A stretch of DNA of 64,000 nt from Variovorax sp. S12S4 (GCF_023195515.1 NZ_JALPKR020000002.1:1-64000); one strand, 5' to 3'; positions 45,536-53,705 are shown, counted from the first letter of the stretch. Notes: generated from the sequence alone by a model not told the origin. Made by a program: numbers and translations.

Positions 45536-46270
45536 TCACAGCAGCAATTGATCTTCTGGAGGCTCAGCGGCGGCCTTCTTGGGTGGGAGAGGCTCTGGAG
45601 TCATAACCAGGCGCTCGGCCGGGTACTGGCGCATGAACTCGAAGGATTCCTGCGGCGTGGCGTCGAGCCAGGGCTCGAACTGAGCCGGCGGCAGGATCAC
45701 GACCATGCGCTTGTCCTGCATGTGGGGTGGCCGCTTCGGGTCTGGCCGGTGCATGTGCATGAAGAGCGGGTGCGTATCGGCGTTGATCGTGAGCATCGTG
45801 AAGCTCGACTCCCATTCACCTGTCGCCGGGTTCTTCCACGGCGACCAAAGGCCGGCCACGCCGATGGCGTCGTCGTTGGCGGCGGTGAACCGCGTGGGGA
45901 TAGCTTTGCCAGGCCGCCAATCCGGCTCATAGATTGCCTCGCAGGGAATGATGCAGTGCCGCGGCTTCGCCCACGCGTTCTTGAAGCTTGCCAGCTGCGC
46001 GACCGTCTCGGTGCGAGCGTTGTATGTCCGCAGGCCGTATTTCGCGTCCTTGGCGAAGCCAGGCAACAGGCCGAAGCGTCCATCGACCAGCTCCAGATCC
46101 GGCACGGCCTCGTCGCCTGACGCCCGCTCGGGTGGCCGACGGATGAACGGGGCCATCTGAGTTGGATAGATGTGCATGCCGCCCGGCGGCGGCACCCAGT
46201 GGGGCGGCAACTTGACGCCCATTTTCTCCAGCTGGCGGCGTCGCTTTTCGGCTTGGTAGTGGGAGCACAT
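45536..46270 (-). CDS. yedK: SOS response-associated peptidase (SRAP, YedK/HMCES)
   Basis: Protects abasic sites in single-stranded DNA by forming a thiazolidine crosslink through its N-terminal cysteine. 244 residues from ATG 46270, chosen because it places the catalytic Cys at position 2 (MCSHYQAEK), which an upstream in-frame start would not. Other active-site parts: TYNARTET (Asn), CIIPCEAIYEP (Glu) and HPLFMHMHRPDP with RMVVILPP (His). The insertion after residue 15 is typical of longer members. A LexA box 58-73 bp upstream places it under SOS control, divergent from an operon of small unknown genes. Confidence 0.93.
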   Translation of the reverse strand: MCSHYQAEKRRRQLEKMGVKLPPHWVPPPGGMHIYPTQMAPFIRRPPERASGDEAVPDLELVDGRFGLLPGFAKDAKYGLRTYNARTETVAQLASFKNAWAKPRHCIIPCEAIYEPDWRPGKAIPTRFTAANDDAIGVAGLWSPWKNPATGEWESSFTMLTINADTHPLFMHMHRPDPKRPPHMQDKRMVVILPPAQFEPWLDATPQESFEFMRQYPAERLVMTPEPLPPKKAAAEPPEDQLLL

Positions 46271-46327
46271 GGCGCATTTTGGGCGTGGCGAGCTGCCGAT
46301 GTCCACGTCGCCACGTAGTTCAAAGTA

Positions 46328-46343
46328 CTGTATATTTATCCAG
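46328..46343. promoter_or_regulatory. LexA (SOS) box
   Basis: CTGTATATTTATCCAG: a perfect CTG-N10-CAG with an AT-only-but-one interior, next to TA on the left side, i.e. the standard proteobacterial LexA operator. It lies between the SRAP gene and the small-gene operon and ends one base before the ATG of the latter, so LexA would block both directions. Confidence 0.85.
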
Positions 46344-46344
46344 C

Positions 46345-46659
46345 ATGAGAGTCCGAGTTGAGCTGCGCCGACAGGCGGGCCGTTTCATCGCCCGCTTCCG
46401 AAAGACCGAGGGGTTCACTGGCGACCTGACGACCATGCGAAAGATGGTCTGGGACCGCCAAGTACCGTATCTCACGGTCCATTTGGAGCCTCGGCAAGGC
46501 CACCCGGGACTTCACTTTCCGGGGCCCGAGCTTTTCGAAGCCAGGGTGACGGAGGTCTCGGGCGACGTGATCCGCTTCATGGGCTGGGAAATCACGCCCG
46601 AGCTGTGCTGGTGTGTGCAGGAGTGGGATTGCACGCTGTTGGATGTCCACCGGAGATGA
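46345..46659 (+). CDS. SOS-operon small protein 1 (unknown)
   Basis: 104 residues from the ATG that directly follows the LexA box, so the mRNA must be nearly leaderless or start within the box. Basic N-terminus (MRVRVELRRQAGRFIARFRK), then mixed beta-type sequence with PYLTVHLEPRQGHPGLHF and a Trp/Cys-rich end (ELCWCVQEWDCTLLDV). A later start is possible but no other ATG is near. Its stop overlaps the next ATG. No family recognised; the basic head could bind nucleic acid, which is inference. Confidence 0.65.
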   Translation: MRVRVELRRQAGRFIARFRKTEGFTGDLTTMRKMVWDRQVPYLTVHLEPRQGHPGLHFPGPELFEARVTEVSGDVIRFMGWEITPELCWCVQEWDCTLLDVHRR

Positions 46660-46949
46660 CGATGAGCAAAATGAAGGTGCTGCGCCAGGACTGGTTCGAC
46701 AGGTACGTCGCCGCGATGCTCGAAATTGAGCCGCGGCTCGCCGCTGATGACATCTGGGATGAGGCGTGGGAACTCTACGAGAGCAGAGGTCACGAGGACC
46801 CGGCCGCGGTCGCGCAGGAGGTCGCGCGCGTCGATGAAGCACCGCAGGAGGAACTCGTCCTCGGCGTGAACACGCCGGCGTGGATGACGCCGGGGGCTAC
46901 GGTCCCGCCCGGCTGGAGGTTCGAAGATGGGCGCTGGCGCAACGATTGA
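46656..46949 (+). CDS. SOS-operon small protein 2 (unknown)
   Basis: 97 residues from ATG 46656, which overlaps the previous stop (ATGA); a second in-frame ATG lies at 46662. Acidic helical N-terminal part (WFDRYVAAMLEIEPRLAADD, IWDEAWELYESRG), then a C-terminal PGWRFEDGRWRND motif reminiscent of short tail peptides. No membrane segment. Its 3' end overlaps the next gene by 23 bp. Family unknown. Confidence 0.65.
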   Translation: MTMSKMKVLRQDWFDRYVAAMLEIEPRLAADDIWDEAWELYESRGHEDPAAVAQEVARVDEAPQEELVLGVNTPAWMTPGATVPPGWRFEDGRWRND

Positions 46950-47172
46950 AGACGAGTTGCTCGAAATGGCGCGAAGGGTCGGTGAACTCGGCCCCGGCGA
47001 GCCGATGCGCCCTTCTCTTCGGGAGTTTGCCGACTGCGTGGCGGGCCGCTGTGCACGCATCGGCGACCTCTATGGGGACTGGGACCGCAACGCCGGCGAC
47101 CACATCCGGGCGGTCATGCACGAAATGCCAGAGCTGCTGCCGGCTTCCGCAGAGGACACACCATGCGAGTGA
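46927..47172 (+). CDS. SOS-operon small protein 3 (unknown)
   Basis: 81 residues, ATG 46927, overlapping the upstream gene by 23 bp. Reads ATIEDELLEMARRVGELGPG, FADCVAGRCARIGDLYGDWD and HIRAVMHEMPELLP, a compact acidic helical protein with three cysteines. Coding is supported by the chain of short overlaps and by normal GC-rich codon use. No function visible. Confidence 0.6.
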   Translation: MGAGATIEDELLEMARRVGELGPGEPMRPSLREFADCVAGRCARIGDLYGDWDRNAGDHIRAVMHEMPELLPASAEDTPCE

Positions 47173-47510
47173 GCATGAGGCCTCGATATCGCGGCGGCAC
47201 GCGTTTGAGCAAGCGTGAGTTCTTCGACCAGCCGTGTGTGTGCGGCATGCTGACCATGCAGACAGTGGAAGGCAGGGTTCAACTCGGCCTATGGGAGGCA
47301 CGCCCAGACACTTTTCCGCCACCGCTGGGCATCCTTTGGCGCCCCGAAGTGGTCGCCTGCGCATTGGGCACCATCAGCTTTGCAGGGACGGAGTTCGTTA
47401 ACGGGCGCTGGTGCTATCAAGTCTGGTACTGCGAGGTGCACAGCCTGCCCGACTCCCTCGCGCAAAAGTTGCTGGAAGCGGCCGCGACAATAAACCATGA
47501 GCCAAACTGA
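47163..47510 (+). CDS. SOS-operon small protein 4 (unknown)
   Basis: 115 residues, ATG 47163, overlapping the previous stop by 10 bp. Basic start (MRVSMRPRYRGGTRLSKREF), a CVCGML element, then beta-rich sequence with GTISFAGTEFVNGRWCYQVW. The CxC and later Cys residues could form a small metal site, but spacing does not match a known zinc finger. Next gene overlaps by 14 bp. Confidence 0.6.
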   Translation: MRVSMRPRYRGGTRLSKREFFDQPCVCGMLTMQTVEGRVQLGLWEARPDTFPPPLGILWRPEVVACALGTISFAGTEFVNGRWCYQVWYCEVHSLPDSLAQKLLEAAATINHEPN

Positions 47511-47715
47511 ATTTTTCCCCGAGCCCGCCACCATCCTGCGCACGCCATCTTGGCTGGGCAGCAACGTGCACGAAGACCGCGAGCTGCCAATGGCACCCGG
47601 CGACTACAAGGTGACGCCCGGCGACCGCTGGACAGTCACCTCGCTGAAGACCAACGAGATCGTCTACAGCGGCATCGGCCCTGTCGAGATCCTGCGCGAG
47701 CGCGCAGCCACCTGA
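47497..47715 (+). CDS. SOS-operon small protein 5 (unknown)
   Basis: 72 residues, ATG 47497 inside the end of the previous gene. Sequence MSQTEFFPEPATILRTPSWL, then a beta-type stretch (DYKVTPGDRWTVTSLKTNEIV) and RVE-like end. Short but with coherent codon use; likely a single small beta domain. Nine bases separate it from the next gene. Confidence 0.55.
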   Translation: MSQTEFFPEPATILRTPSWLGSNVHEDRELPMAPGDYKVTPGDRWTVTSLKTNEIVYSGIGPVEILRERAAT

Positions 47716-47724
47716 GTCGAAACG

Positions 47725-47970
47725 ATGGCAAATCTTTACCTCTCGATGACCGATGCGCTCATCAAGCACTGGAAGGCAAACGGCAACGCTTACCCCAAAA
47801 AATTCATTATCACGTCGGCACAGCACAAGGCATACGTCGAGAGCCGCCTCATGGGCATTGGCGGCCACAACGTGGACGGCAGCGTCCACATGGACGTGCC
47901 GGTCGAGATCGCTGAGGGCACGCCTGGCGTGATGGTCAATGGCGACGGTTCAGAAGTTTCGCTGCAGTAA
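47725..47970 (+). CDS. SOS-operon small protein 6 (unknown)
   Basis: 81 residues, ATG 47725, last gene of the small-gene operon. MANLYLSMTDALIKHWKANG, then NAYPKKFIITSAQHKAYVES, a Gly-rich middle, and a C-terminal acidic beta stretch ending VMVNGDGSEVSLQ. The first half resembles a short DNA- or nucleotide-binding segment found in other accessory proteins, but I cannot name a family. It is convergent with the RusA-like gene. Confidence 0.6.
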   Translation: MANLYLSMTDALIKHWKANGNAYPKKFIITSAQHKAYVESRLMGIGGHNVDGSVHMDVPVEIAEGTPGVMVNGDGSEVSLQ

Positions 47971-48035
47971 GAGCGCCCCGCTGCCGGCAGGCTCGCAGAG
48001 CCGACTGCGCACTCCGGTATCTATTGGAGAACGCA

Positions 48036-48623
48036 TCAAATCCAGAAGGGCGAAAAAGCGCGAGCCGAATAGCGCTGAATCTTGACTCCAATCACGAGCC
48101 TGCAATCGTGCTGCGCGCCGTAGTCACGCTCTGGCGAAGGCGGCGCCAAGAGCCGGTCAGTTGTAATCGAGATGTTGCCGACCAGCCTATCGTCTTCCAT
48201 GAGACAAAAGAATGGCCTCTCGTCTTGGTCCGGTTCCAAATAGCGCCCCAACTCTTGCCTCTGGGTAGGACGCCGCAAGGCGTCAAGCAGAGTTTTCAGT
48301 CGGTTGTCCAGATCAGCGTGTTGTACGACCTGGCCCGGGTCGCCGGCCCGTAGCATCAAAATATCCAAGGACAACACCACGGCGAACGACTCAGCGACTA
48401 GCGGGACAAATCTATAGTTGTCCAACGGAAACCTCTCCCCGAGCTGTTCTATCCTGGAGTGCGGTGGGGAAAGGTTCTGTCCCTCCAAATCCCAGCTACT
48501 TAGGTCCGGGGAAATCTGCCAAAGCCTCTTCAGTTGGGCGTGAAACACCTTCCGTATCTCATGCTTGTGGTTCGCATCACTGCGATGCTTCAGCTCACCC
48601 TCATACGTAAGTCGGAACTCCAT
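48036..48623 (-). CDS. Putative RusA-like Holliday-junction resolvase
   Basis: 195 residues from ATG 48623. The diagnostic stretch is HADLDNRLKTLLDALRRP followed about 25 residues later by LMEDDRLVGNI: the DxDNxxKxxxDAL and EDD pattern of RusA endonucleases, whose aspartates bind Mg at the junction. The N-terminal EFRLTYEGELKHRS fits the RusA start, but the protein is much longer than RusA (about 120) with an insertion before the motif. RusA-type genes are common in lambdoid and other phages. Identification rests on the motif only. Confidence 0.55.
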   Translation of the reverse strand: MEFRLTYEGELKHRSDANHKHEIRKVFHAQLKRLWQISPDLSSWDLEGQNLSPPHSRIEQLGERFPLDNYRFVPLVAESFAVVLSLDILMLRAGDPGQVVQHADLDNRLKTLLDALRRPTQRQELGRYLEPDQDERPFFCLMEDDRLVGNISITTDRLLAPPSPERDYGAQHDCRLVIGVKIQRYSARAFSPFWI

Positions 48624-48829
48624 CGAATCCTCCAGGTCCAGCGTTGGGCCGGGTGGGACACGGTGTCTTCGGCCGAGAGGGTCATAGCTTATCCTCGGCG
48701 GCGCTCAGGTGCGCCAAATGCAATCTGACTTTTCTCAGGGGCGCGCTTCGCCGCCTCTCGGTGCAGACGTCTGCACGAGCTCGGCGAAGGTCACTCCGGC
48801 GCCGAGGTCGATGGCGTCACAAACAATTG

Positions 48830-49096
48830 CTATGGAGTTTTCCTGCACTTCGGGCACGTAAAGGGACGTGCGGACGACCTACCAGCGCTCGAAAGTAAGC
48901 CTGCTCGAAAGCCACAGTGCCCACATTCGAAATTTGCAACAACCGTAGTTTCTACGCCCGTTTGCCCAAGATTGGGGACAAGTTGGCCCGAACACATTGG
49001 GCAGCGGTTGGACGCTCGAGTCGACGCATTCACACCCACCACTGTTTTGCAGCGGGGGCAAAAACTTCCAAAGGTCAATGACGCGGCCGTCGTCAT
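48830..49096 (-). CDS. Small double zinc-ribbon protein
   Basis: 88 residues from ATG 49096 (a TTG three codons earlier is also possible). Four CxxC knuckles: FCPRCKTV, RCPMCSGQ, ECGHCGFR and TCPKCRKT, arranged as two zinc ribbons. It starts two bases after the stop of the upstream gene, so the two form a unit. Zinc-ribbon proteins of this size act as nucleic-acid or protein adaptors; nothing more specific is seen. Cys spacing does not fit the phage activator Ogr. Confidence 0.65.
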   Translation of the reverse strand: MTTAASLTFGSFCPRCKTVVGVNASTRASNRCPMCSGQLVPNLGQTGVETTVVANFECGHCGFRAGLLSSAGRSSARPFTCPKCRKTP

Positions 49097-49097
49097 C

Positions 49098-49517
49098 TCA
49101 ACCAATCCGCATCCCAGTTACTGATCCAGATCCATGCGAAGTCGCGGAAACTTTGGTTCCGGGTTTGATCTGGATGTTCTTCGCGTCAGGACTGATGTCC
49201 AGGCCAGTAACGGAGCCCGAACCATGGCCGACTGCCTCGATCAAGCCATCCAGAGAGATCCCCTTTTCGCTTGACTCTCGGAGCGCACTAGAAATTGCCT
49301 CGTCGATCTTGCAGAGCAAATCCAAAGCGATGTCTTGCTTGATCCGGCCCTCCTCCGCTTCCAGCGCTTCACCACGTCCCAAGAACAACTTCCCCAGTGC
49401 GCCGACCGGGTCTGAGAATACGCCCGCGAAAGCAACCCAGGCATTGCGATTCAAGACCTTCTTGCTACGCGCTTCCAGCGTTGTTGAAATTGCCTCTTGC
49501 AGTTCCAGGTTCAGCAT
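49098..49517 (-). CDS. Hypothetical protein with duplicated HGSGSVTG motif
   Basis: 139 residues from ATG 49517, cytoplasmic. Amphipathic helices in the first two thirds (NLELQEAISTTLEARSKKVL, EGRIKQDIALDLLCKIDEAI), then two copies of HGSGSVTG separated by about 28 residues (GLDISPDAKNIQIKPGTKV between them). The repeat suggests a small beta hairpin or ligand loop used twice. It is upstream of the zinc-ribbon gene. Family not recognised. Confidence 0.6.
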   Translation of the reverse strand: MLNLELQEAISTTLEARSKKVLNRNAWVAFAGVFSDPVGALGKLFLGRGEALEAEEGRIKQDIALDLLCKIDEAISSALRESSEKGISLDGLIEAVGHGSGSVTGLDISPDAKNIQIKPGTKVSATSHGSGSVTGMRIG

Positions 49518-50238
49518 ATCTTGACTCCTTGAGACCGAATTTCAGTGTGAACTTCGGGACCAAAGCATACGCTCTAAAGGGAATCTCAAAGCGCGGGCGA
49601 CACGGGCGATGGGTGCGCCCACCGTTCATCTGAACAGTCAAATGTTCTGCGGTCAGGCGAAACATTCGTGCCTTCGCGGCACATGCCGTGCGCGGCCGTG
49701 AAAGTCTCGGGCCGAGACAGCGCTCTCGCGGACCGCACGTAGTTCGGCGGTGTGGGTCATAGGTTTCACATTGAAGTGACCCCCGGTGGCGCGACGTTTC
49801 AAAGAGATGACCGTGCCGCAGCGCAAATTAGATCGACTGCTTTCGCCGTACCTGAAGCTCAAGCACGACGCGCAAAAGAGCACACAAATCCGTAAAAGCT
49901 CGTAACAAAACACCCCCATGGCGCGCCGCCACGCCAGAGCTGGCGCGGGGCGACACTCGCCGACCAAGTCGTAAAAACAACTACCCGAAGCGCGCGGGCT
50001 CGGTGGGGGTTAGACCGCGCGCCGGCGGGCGCAGGCAGCGTCGGGCCGACGGGCCGACGGGCAGGGTGCCTCGGCCTTGCGGGGAGGCGGCAAGGGGCTT
50101 AGCCGGCCCGTGGAGACGCTTTGGACACGCCGGCAAGGGCGGGAGCACTGGACGACGATCCGGTCAGGAGAGGCTGAAAGTAGACAGCCGAGCCGAAGCG
50201 TTCAATACTCTCCCGTCTTCGGCACTGAGGAGAACGGG
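49518..50238. other. 720-bp non-coding region left of the prophage structural genes
   Basis: No convincing gene: open frames here are short, overlap on both strands and have poor codon use. The right part (49980-50100) is very GC-rich with three tandem copies of CGGGCCGA-like units around 50040-50065. In P2-like phages the cos site lies to the left of the portal gene, so this region could contain cos, but no cos sequence was recognised. It ends with the ribosome site GAGGAGAACG of the next gene. Confidence 0.45.
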
Positions 50239-50687
50239 ATGAGGAAAGCGCTGGTTCTTGCCACGTTGGTCATCGCGAGCGCTGCTCAGGCGCAAACCAG
50301 ACCCAGCGTTCCTTCTACGTCTGGCACATACCCCGGGTTGGTAGTCGTGCCAAACAAGCAAGGCACTCGCTTTGGCTACTACGTGAATGGCAAGCTCGTA
50401 GGCGTAGGGGCGGAGAGCCCTTGGGCAAAAGACAAGGACCCCGAGCCGGACCCTCCGCCAAAGCCCTGGCCAGATCCGCCTATGCCCCCCCGCCGCCTCC
50501 GCCTCCGCCGCCGCCGTCGTGTACGCTGCCAATGTGCTGTCGGCCGTTTTGCGACTTCGATGCCAAGCTAATGAATCCTGACATGCCTGTCGTTCAGTTT
50601 CCATCGACTCTTGATAGTCTCGCGAAGAAACATGGGCCCAGCGGACCAGTCGGGCCTATAAGGCCCGCGCCGCCACCGACGCGATAG
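50239..50687 (+). CDS. Exported proline-rich protein, one-base frameshift
   Basis: About 149 residues after repair. ATG 50239 gives a signal peptide MRKALVLATLVIASAAQA, cleaved before QT. The mature part has a FGYYVNGKLVGVG beta segment, then a Pro-rich hinge (DPEPDPPPKPWPDPPMPP and onward in polyproline). In a run of seven C (50486-50492) one C is missing; restoring it gives more prolines, then CTLPMCCRPFCDFDAKLM and a collagen-like end (KKHGPSGPVGPIRPAPPP). It converges on the portal gene. It may be a phage cargo gene or lie just outside the prophage; function unknown. Confidence 0.65.
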
Positions 50688-50727
50688 ATGGAAGACCACC
50701 CAGGAAAGGCTGAGGTCGCGCCTAGAG

Positions 50728-51801
50728 TCAGGCTTCGGCCGCCGCCGGCGGATCGGTGAACCGCACCAGTTCGTCCCCTGCCCAGGCGTTCAACTCACGG
50801 AATCGCTGCATCAACGGTCGGATCTCGTTGTCGACGAACACGCGCAGCGCGTCGGGTGCGTTGCCGAAGCCGCCGGCGTTGGTGGGCACGATGCCCAGCA
50901 GTCCAGGCGGCACGCGATGAGCAGCAAGCACGTCGTCTTTGCTGACGTTCTTGATCGCCGCGAAGTCGTCCTTCGCCGCCACCTCGCTGACCGGAATCAG
51001 CTTCAACCCGTCGGACTTGCCACCGGGCATGTGCAGAAACAGATTGCGAAAATTACCCGGCCCTTTCGAGTCCTTCAGTGCCTTGCGCAACGCCTCGGCA
51101 TCGTCGTTGTCGACCTGGCCCTCGGTCAGGTACAAGATGAATCCGGCATGCGAGCCGTTCGCGTAATACTTGCGCCGGAACATCGTCGCGGCCTCGTTCA
51201 ACCAGGCGGACTGCAGCGCGCTCAGGTACTCGGGCAGGCCGTAGATCTCCTGATTGATGTCGTCCTCGCGCAGATGGAACACCGACCCCTGCCGGAATTC
51301 GTGCTCTTCCTGCCAGCTGCGCACAAAGAAATAGCGCCCATCCTCCTGCCCGCGCCGCGTGTACTTGGCCAGCGAGTGCTGCAACGCCATGGCCCGGCCG
51401 GTGAAGGCGCGCGGCTGTTCGAGGTAGCCATTCCCGAAAACAAGAAAGTCCAGCGCCCAGGCCCCAAACGTCGCGCTAGACAGCCGCGGGTGCGGCACGA
51501 ACATCGACTTCAGAAGATTCCGCTTCAGGAAGATCGCCGAACCATGGTGCGGCGATGCCCGGAACGCGTTGGCCAACCCCTCCCAAGGCAGAGGCGGCTC
51601 GTACCAGCGGCCATTGAACATGCTCTCGACATAGTCGAGCAGCTGCAGCCGGCTCACGGGCTCGGGGTCGCCGAAGCTGAACGCCTCGACCGCGCCGCCA
51701 TCGCCTTGCGTCATCAACGCGGTCGACGGCACCACGGGTGGCGTGCGAGTGAGGGCCACCGCGCGCCCTTGTGTGACCTTGCTGGCCTTGCGTTTGCTCA
51801 T
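50728..51801 (-). CDS. Q: P2-like portal protein (gpQ)
   Basis: Portal ring subunit through which DNA enters the capsid, 357 residues. Recognisable P2 Q features: LQLLDYVESMFNGRWYEPPL, RNLLKSMFVPHPRLS, DFLVFGNGYLE, FRQGSVFHLREDDINQEIYG, and the late KNVSKDDVLAAHRVPPGLLG. It is transcribed leftward with its ATG overlapping the terminase stop (ATGA), which is the P2 Q-P arrangement. The Ala-rich tail ends AAAEA. Confidence 0.94.
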   Translation of the reverse strand: MSKRKASKVTQGRAVALTRTPPVVPSTALMTQGDGGAVEAFSFGDPEPVSRLQLLDYVESMFNGRWYEPPLPWEGLANAFRASPHHGSAIFLKRNLLKSMFVPHPRLSSATFGAWALDFLVFGNGYLEQPRAFTGRAMALQHSLAKYTRRGQEDGRYFFVRSWQEEHEFRQGSVFHLREDDINQEIYGLPEYLSALQSAWLNEAATMFRRKYYANGSHAGFILYLTEGQVDNDDAEALRKALKDSKGPGNFRNLFLHMPGGKSDGLKLIPVSEVAAKDDFAAIKNVSKDDVLAAHRVPPGLLGIVPTNAGGFGNAPDALRVFVDNEIRPLMQRFRELNAWAGDELVRFTDPPAAAEA

Positions 51802-53705
51802 TCAAAAATCTCCATGCGGGAACTGCCGCCGACCACGTCGCCGGCCAGCGTTTCGTTATCCAGCGCGTGCATCGTTGCCCACGCCAGGTCTGCGTGGCCG
51901 GTCTCTTCAGATCGGCCAGAGTCATAGGTCACGTTCCGGCCGCTGGCGGTCATCACGCGCTTGATCGCCATGAAGGCCGCGGCAATGTCGGTCCATCCGG
52001 CATCGAACTCGAGTCGCCCCTTGTGGATCACCTGCTGTGCTTTCAGCACCAGGCGTTGCTTCACCTCGATGCTGTATTGGTAGCCCTTCACCTGCGGAAA
52101 GAACTTCTTCACGATCTGGTGCACACCTTCGCCAAGGCCTGTCTTGTCGATGCCGATGTGAACCACGTTGTATTGCTGCGTGATGCGGCGGATCGCCTCG
52201 GCCTGCGCCTCGAAGTCCGACCCCTTGAACTGCTCGCGGTGCAGGATGCGGAACTTGCCGCCAGGCACGCGAGGCGGGGCCACTACCACCAGCGCCGCCG
52301 CGTCGCCTTTGTCCGAAGGGTCATAGCCGACCCACACAGGGTTATGCGCGTAGGGCCGCAGCCACAGCGGCTTCACGTCGGCCCAGGTCTCCCAGCTGTC
52401 GACCATGCAGGCCTGCATCTGAGCCAGCGTGAACAGCGACAGGCTGTCGTCGATGAACTGGCACATGAACAGGTTCGCGAACTCGTCGAGGCTGTATTCC
52501 TCGCGCAGCTCGGCGATGTCGAACAGATCGAAGCCCATCGCGACCGCGTCTTCCACGGTGACGATGTCGCGCCACTTCCGATCCAGGCCAAGCACGCCGC
52601 CTCGCAGCGCCTTGTGGCTCGTGTTGATGCGCACATGGTCGCGCTTCGCACGGCCCTTGTTCCGGTCGTCACCGGTCCAAAAGCCATAGGCCTCGTGCGA
52701 CATCGCCGATGGCGTGCTGAAGTACGTCTTTCGCCAATGCTTGTGCGAGGCCATCGCGCTGGCCAGCTTGTTGATGGTTCTGAAGCGAGGAACCCAAAAG
52801 AATTCATCGAAGTAGAAGTCGCCGTGATACGACTGGGCCGTCATCGCGTTGGTGCCCAGGAAGATCAGCTCGGCGCCGTTCCACAGCTTGAGGTTTTCGC
52901 CCTTCAGCTCAACATCGGCTTCCTTCGCAAAGTCGACGATGTAACTGCGGAACTGGTGAGCCTGCGCCTTCGAGGCCGAGAGAAAGAGCTTGTTGCGCCC
53001 CTCCCGCGCCGCCGACAACAGGGCCTCACGCGCGAAATAGAAGGTGGCTCCGATCTGCCGAGACTTGAGCACCAGGCGCGTGCGCTGCAGCTGCTGATCG
53101 AACCAGTTCTGATGAAACGGGAAGTTGGACTCGCGCAGTTTTTCTTCCAGCAACGCGACCTGCTCGTCGCTGAACTCGTTGCGCTTGGGTTTGCGCTTCG
53201 GGCCCGCATTGCGTGCCGCAATCGCTGGATTCAGGTCACCCTCTTTGCCGGTCTGCTGGTACTTCTCGACGCGTGCGGTGCGCTCCAACTGCCGGCCCAG
53301 CAGGTCGATTTCTTTGTAGTCGCCGCCGGTTTTTTCCGTCTTCAGGATCAGCTGAATCAGCCGCACCTCAAGCGCACCATTGACGCGGTCGAGCGGCTGC
53401 GCGTCATCCCACTTGTCCGCTTCCTTCCAGCCGTACACGGTCGACGCGGGTATGCCCAGGTGCTCGGCGATCTGCTTGACCTTCCAGCCTGTCCAAGCGA
53501 GGAAGCGCGCCGCGGTGCGGGGTTGCGCCGCGGGCGTCAACGTGGCAATCTGCCCCGACTCAGTCGCCGTCACGCTGCCTGACACGGCAGCAGGTTTCGC
53601 CACCACATGAGCGCCAGCAGCTCGCACACGCTTGCGCGGCGCGACTTTCTTGGCAGCAGAAACGGCCCGGCCAACACGACCGGGCGCAGCGGATTTGATG
53701 GGCAT
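51798..53705 (-). CDS. P: P2-like terminase large subunit (gpP)
   Basis: Motor and nuclease for packaging, 635 residues. A long basic N-terminal extension precedes a helix-turn-helix (GWKVKQIAEHLGIPASTVYGW, residues 73-93). The ATPase has the family Walker A variant LKSRQIGATFYFA near 213 and Walker B DFYFDEFFWV. The C-terminal nuclease begins VGYDPSDKGDAAALVV with further acidic residues (GIDKTGLGEG). Transcribed leftward ahead of Q, divergent from the scaffold gene O. Confidence 0.94.
   Translation of the reverse strand: MPIKSAAPGRVGRAVSAAKKVAPRKRVRAAGAHVVAKPAAVSGSVTATESGQIATLTPAAQPRTAARFLAWTGWKVKQIAEHLGIPASTVYGWKEADKWDDAQPLDRVNGALEVRLIQLILKTEKTGGDYKEIDLLGRQLERTARVEKYQQTGKEGDLNPAIAARNAGPKRKPKRNEFSDEQVALLEEKLRESNFPFHQNWFDQQLQRTRLVLKSRQIGATFYFAREALLSAAREGRNKLFLSASKAQAHQFRSYIVDFAKEADVELKGENLKLWNGAELIFLGTNAMTAQSYHGDFYFDEFFWVPRFRTINKLASAMASHKHWRKTYFSTPSAMSHEAYGFWTGDDRNKGRAKRDHVRINTSHKALRGGVLGLDRKWRDIVTVEDAVAMGFDLFDIAELREEYSLDEFANLFMCQFIDDSLSLFTLAQMQACMVDSWETWADVKPLWLRPYAHNPVWVGYDPSDKGDAAALVVVAPPRVPGGKFRILHREQFKGSDFEAQAEAIRRITQQYNVVHIGIDKTGLGEGVHQIVKKFFPQVKGYQYSIEVKQRLVLKAQQVIHKGRLEFDAGWTDIAAAFMAIKRVMTASGRNVTYDSGRSEETGHADLAWATMHALDNETLAGDVVGGSSRMEIFE

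Noticed and set aside
48830..49096. Zinc-ribbon protein as the phage Ogr/Delta late activator
   Set aside because: Cysteine spacing (four CxxC pairs in two ribbons) does not match the single C2-C2 finger of Ogr, and the gene lies on the wrong side of the late genes.
49653..49967. Minus-strand open frame of about 100 codons
   Set aside because: No ribosome site, atypical amino-acid composition and no neighbour coupling; treated as non-coding.
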